Shown one piece after another: positions 32,081-34,471 of a stretch of DNA of 34,471 nucleotides. Both the position numbers and the translations under genes were made by a program. Position 1 is the stretch's first letter, and every line of letters starts with the position of its first letter. The notes beneath the pieces were generated by a model. It ran no database searches. It was not told the origin of the DNA and saw only the letters and a program-made list of their open reading frames with translations. Source of the stretch: CAKSQF01 sp964582375 (GTDB lineage: Bacteria > Bacillota > Clostridia > Oscillospirales > CAG-272); assembly GCA_964582375.1 (NCBI GenBank), contig CAZORL010000016.1:1-34471 (forward strand). The letters run 5' to 3'.

Positions 32081-32317
32081 ATGGTTTGTAACGGCAGATA
32101 TCTTTATAGGATCAATCTTGTCACAGGCAGTGATGTTCTTGAGTTCGTCAAGATCGCTTCACATATCGACGGTAAGGTATGGCTTGTAAGCGGCAATAAG
32201 AGACTTTCGGCAAAGAGCGTCCTCGGCGTACACCTCGCGCGTATGGCGTGGAACGAGATCTATGTTGAATCGGAAACCGATTGTTTCTTCGAGCTCCGTA
32301 AGTTCATCGAGGATTAA
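32081..32317 (+). CDS. HPr-like protein without the phosphocarrier histidine
   Basis: The 78-residue protein has HPr-like segments: YRINLVTGSDVLEFVKIASHI (~10-30), GKVWLVSGNKRLSAKSVLGV (~31-50), and MAWNEIYVESETDCFFELRKF. AKSVLG matches the Ser46 region that HPr kinase phosphorylates, but the GxHARP motif with the active histidine is absent (VTGSDVLEF stands in its place). It therefore cannot carry the usual PTS phosphate. AAAGGAGA precedes the ATG by nine bases. A perfect promoter suggests strong expression. Confidence 0.82.
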   Translation: MVCNGRYLYRINLVTGSDVLEFVKIASHIDGKVWLVSGNKRLSAKSVLGVHLARMAWNEIYVESETDCFFELRKFIED

Positions 32318-32368
32318 TTTCCTCATCGAGCCTCGACAAAATCAGCTCTTTTGAGCGATCACTATACA

Positions 32369-32408
32369 CAGAACATCCCCAACCACGCTTGTGGTTGGGG
32401 ATGTTCTG
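32369..32408. terminator. Terminator between the HPr-like and TPM genes
   Basis: An 18-base perfect stem (32369-32386 with 32391-32408) surrounds the loop GCTT. The plus strand continues CTGTATTTATT. It could stop both convergent transcripts, since the TPM gene ends at 32424. Confidence 0.8.
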
Positions 32409-32423
32409 CTGTATTTATTATAA

Positions 32424-33275
32424 TCAGAATTTACCGCTTCGACCGCCGTAAGAGCCGCCGCTTGAGGAGCGACGGTATCCGCCGCCCGAGCTGCTTTGCG
32501 TCTGTCTCGGGGTCTTTACGACATTTCTGTACAGGAAGATATCTCCACTGCTCGTTATCGCAAGGCTGTCCTTTTTGACATAGGAATTTGCGTTATTGTT
32601 TGCCCTGACGCTCTTAAGCTGACCCTTCATCACAAGGACGCTCACGAGAGCGATGACAAATCCGACAAAAAGGGACACGCAGATGATCTCGCCCAAGGGG
32701 AAGGTCTTGTTTGTATGAGAATCGAGCGTATTATCGACATGTTCCGCATATGCGTGCGCCGCGTCGGCATACCGCCCGTCGGTGAGACAGGGGATAACAT
32801 CTTCCTCGAAATCATCAAGCTCAGACCATCCGTATGCATCGCGACAAATACCGCTTGTGTTGATATCCCAATCGCGCGTGTCCATAACGATGGTAAAGAG
32901 CACGCCGTCGGTCTCTCTGCCGTAGAGCGACTCATAAAGATCGGCATTAAACTCGGCGATGTCACGATAATTGTCACCGCGAGTGTCCAAAAAGACGATT
33001 CCGACCGAAATTCCGTACTTATCGCCGACTTCTTTAAGCTTTTTCTCAATATTTGCCTCTTCTTCATCGCTAAGCAGATTCGCATCATCAAAGACAAAAT
33101 GAAGATCGACGCCGTCATCCGGCACGGTCACATCCTCGACCGGTTCGAATGTTACCACGCTCGGCGAACCACCACCGTCAACGATCTCAAGAGCAAACAT
33201 CGGTGTGAAAGTGCAAAGCGACAATATGATGACCGCTGTCGCGAGGGCAAGTGATCTTTTCAAAAATGTGTTCAT
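32424..33275 (-). CDS. TPM-domain membrane protein (YdjH-like)
   Basis: The 283-residue protein starts at 33275 (GAGGGGG about eight bases upstream; a GTG three codons earlier lacks spacing). It has a signal peptide (~1-28), an extracellular TPM domain (~60-180; VFDDANLLSDEEEANIEKKLKE, GISVGIVFLDTRGDNYRDIAEF, DGVLFTIVMDTRDWDINTSG, YADAAHAYAEHV), one membrane helix (~200-222) and a Gly/Ser/Arg-rich C-terminus (SSSGGGYRRSSSGGSYGG). This order matches YdjH of Bacillus subtilis. The upstream genes match YdjG and YdjI, the PspA-linked membrane-stress group. No PspA gene is visible in the window. Confidence 0.85.
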   Translation of the reverse strand: MNTFLKRSLALATAVIILSLCTFTPMFALEIVDGGGSPSVVTFEPVEDVTVPDDGVDLHFVFDDANLLSDEEEANIEKKLKEVGDKYGISVGIVFLDTRGDNYRDIAEFNADLYESLYGRETDGVLFTIVMDTRDWDINTSGICRDAYGWSELDDFEEDVIPCLTDGRYADAAHAYAEHVDNTLDSHTNKTFPLGEIICVSLFVGFVIALVSVLVMKGQLKSVRANNNANSYVKKDSLAITSSGDIFLYRNVVKTPRQTQSSSGGGYRRSSSGGSYGGRSGKF

Positions 33276-33288
33276 CGATCGCACCCCC

Positions 33289-34383
33289 TCACATATTGCC
33301 GATAAGCCACATCAGCGATCCGATCAGCGCGCAAGCGGTAGCGGCAATACCGGTCAGTCCAAACAGCCATTTTGCAAATGCGCCCTTGTCAAGCGGCAGA
33401 TTGCCGACGATCTTACCTGTCTGTCCATTCACGAAGAAGGGATATTTTTCGTTGTTCCATGTCGTGTTGAGCATCCAAACAGGGCAAAGCAGATATCGTA
33501 CATTGCTGTTTGACACCTTGACAGTCGAGCTTTCCGTCCTGACCGAGCTGTAACCCTTGACCGTGTCGGCAAAGGCTTTTTCGGTCGAGACCTTCATCCT
33601 CGATTTGACGCGGTCGAGGCAATCATCAGACGAAACATCGTAACGCTCGGCGTAATATCCCGAAAGATACGAGGTCGCAAAATCGACCGCCTGCCCGAAA
33701 TCAAATGGCTCGATCGACTCGGAGACGGTATCGTCAAATTTCGACGAGCCGTCAGAGGGGACGTTGTCGAACGACAAATTGCCCTTCCTCGTCACGAGAA
33801 AGTGTGATGTCTCGACATAATTATATCTGCTGTTGCTCCATGCGCGAGTTCTGGTCGCCTTGTAGCGTATCGATGCGTCAACATCGCCGTCAAAGAACCA
33901 ATAGGGTATGTAGACGCCCTTGATCTCGTCAAGATGATTTTCGTCCTTAAATATCTTCGGAAGGAGCCTTTTGCCTGAAAAATGTTTCGAAAGTGCCGCT
34001 TTTGCCGCTTTTTTGTCAACCTTGAAGGGTATGACCATATCGGGGAAAAGATCGCCCGACAGTCTGCCCGACAGGACGACGGGATTGTCGCAGAAGGGGC
34101 AGATCGTCGCCGCCGTCGTTTCATCGGCGACGATCTCACCGCCACAGCTCTTGCAGGTGTAGATCGACATGTTGTCGTCATCGCTCCACTGCCTGTCAGT
34201 GACATTTGCCCGATCAAAGCTGTCCTCTTCGGCAGATCTCAATTCCTCGTCGTATATGCGCAGTGTTTCTGCCTCAAATTCGGTGTCGCAATAAGGACAT
34301 TTCAGCTTTTGCAAACTGCTGTCAAACTCTATCGCGCCTCCGCAACAGGGGCATTTATATGTGATCTGATTTTCAGTAGCCAT
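33289..34383 (-). CDS. Zinc-ribbon membrane protein (YdjG-like)
   Basis: The 364-residue protein begins with two zinc-ribbon units: CPCCGG and CPYCD (~11-34), then CKSCGG and CPFCD (~78-97). A long soluble domain follows (PFKVDKKAAKAALSKHF, GVYIPYWFFDGDVDASIRY, YYAERYDVSSDDCLDRVKSRM, LLCPVWMLNTTWNNEKYPFFVNGQTGKIVG) and one C-terminal hydrophobic helix (~343-361). The pattern fits YdjG-type proteins, often mislabelled as TFIIB or helicase zinc ribbons. It is followed by the TPM gene after 13 bases and preceded by an SPFH-like gene, so all three are probably one operon. Confidence 0.82.
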   Translation of the reverse strand: MATENQITYKCPCCGGAIEFDSSLQKLKCPYCDTEFEAETLRIYDEELRSAEEDSFDRANVTDRQWSDDDNMSIYTCKSCGGEIVADETTAATICPFCDNPVVLSGRLSGDLFPDMVIPFKVDKKAAKAALSKHFSGKRLLPKIFKDENHLDEIKGVYIPYWFFDGDVDASIRYKATRTRAWSNSRYNYVETSHFLVTRKGNLSFDNVPSDGSSKFDDTVSESIEPFDFGQAVDFATSYLSGYYAERYDVSSDDCLDRVKSRMKVSTEKAFADTVKGYSSVRTESSTVKVSNSNVRYLLCPVWMLNTTWNNEKYPFFVNGQTGKIVGNLPLDKGAFAKWLFGLTGIAATACALIGSLMWLIGNM

Positions 34384-34408
34384 AATTTTCAGTACTTGTT
34401 TTCAATAC

Positions 34409-34471
34409 TCAGCGAATGTCGCCCTCATTGAAGATATCTCCGCATTCGGGGCAGAATTTCGGAGGGTTCTT
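34409..34471 (-). CDS. Partial gene: C-terminal zinc-ribbon end, probably an SPFH (YdjI-like) protein
   Basis: Only the last 20 codons are in the window: PPKFCPECGDIFNEGDI with surrounding residues. A FCPECG zinc half-ribbon at the very end is common in SPFH-domain (YdjI or 'virion core') proteins, which often precede the YdjG-like gene. Identity is inferred mainly from the neighbours. About 25 bases separate its stop from the YdjG-like start. Confidence 0.6.
   Translation of the reverse strand, partial: KNPPKFCPECGDIFNEGDIR

Overview
The window looks like a chromosomal segment of an uncultured Clostridia-class Firmicute, probably near the Oscillospiraceae/Ruminococcaceae. That placement is inferred from the S10-spc ribosomal gene order, the zinc form of S14, purine-rich Shine-Dalgarno (SD) sites, consensus SigA-type promoters and Firmicutes families (DUF4364, SigH-like sigma factor, YdjGHI-like genes). 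A run of 100 N (30041-30140) shows it is a draft scaffold. No rRNA or tRNA gene, CRISPR array or insertion sequence was seen.

Region 1 (1-8147, minus strand) is the S10-spc operon from rpsJ to rplF, continuing off the left edge. An extended -10 promoter and a hairpin leader precede rpsJ. Two unusually long internal spacers (rpsJ-rplC and rpsN-rpsH) carry possible RNA structures. Ribosomal protein S3 has an Arg/Gly-rich repeat tail.

Region 2 (8359-13986, minus) is a four-gene unit: rlmB, a P1B-ATPase-like membrane protein that has lost its catalytic and metal motifs, a radical SAM protein and its DUF2344 partner. Region 3 (14024-19100) holds a small zinc-ribbon protein, a SigH-like sigma factor, a DUF4364 regulator, an oligopeptide-binding lipoprotein and a membrane-anchored protein, each with its own signals. 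Region 4 (19156-23605) holds an orphan BppU/YadA-head phage-fibre-like protein, an Xaa-Pro aminopeptidase and a divergent YfcE-like phosphodiesterase.

Region 5 (23568-27414, minus) is the most interesting. A cobalamin riboswitch with a terminator/antiterminator pair leads an operon encoding a homing-endonuclease-associated-repeat protein, a dockerin/DUF4430-like wall-anchored protein, a membrane protein built like transcobalamin/intrinsic factor (alpha barrel plus DUF4430 beta domain), and an AlkD-like protein. I infer a B12 capture system at the cell surface.

Region 6 (27447-34471) holds the relic of a deleted LolD/FtsX-type ABC transporter, a Cthe_2159-type carbohydrate-binding lipoprotein running into the assembly gap, a small membrane protein, a sugar-phosphate isomerase/epimerase translationally coupled to a NUDIX hydrolase, an HPr-like protein without the active-site histidine, and a YdjI-YdjG-YdjH-like membrane cluster cut by the right edge. 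Two distant intergenic regions (18039-18066 and 31892-31919) carry the same inverted repeat, GCACAAA-N14-TTTGTGC, a candidate shared operator.
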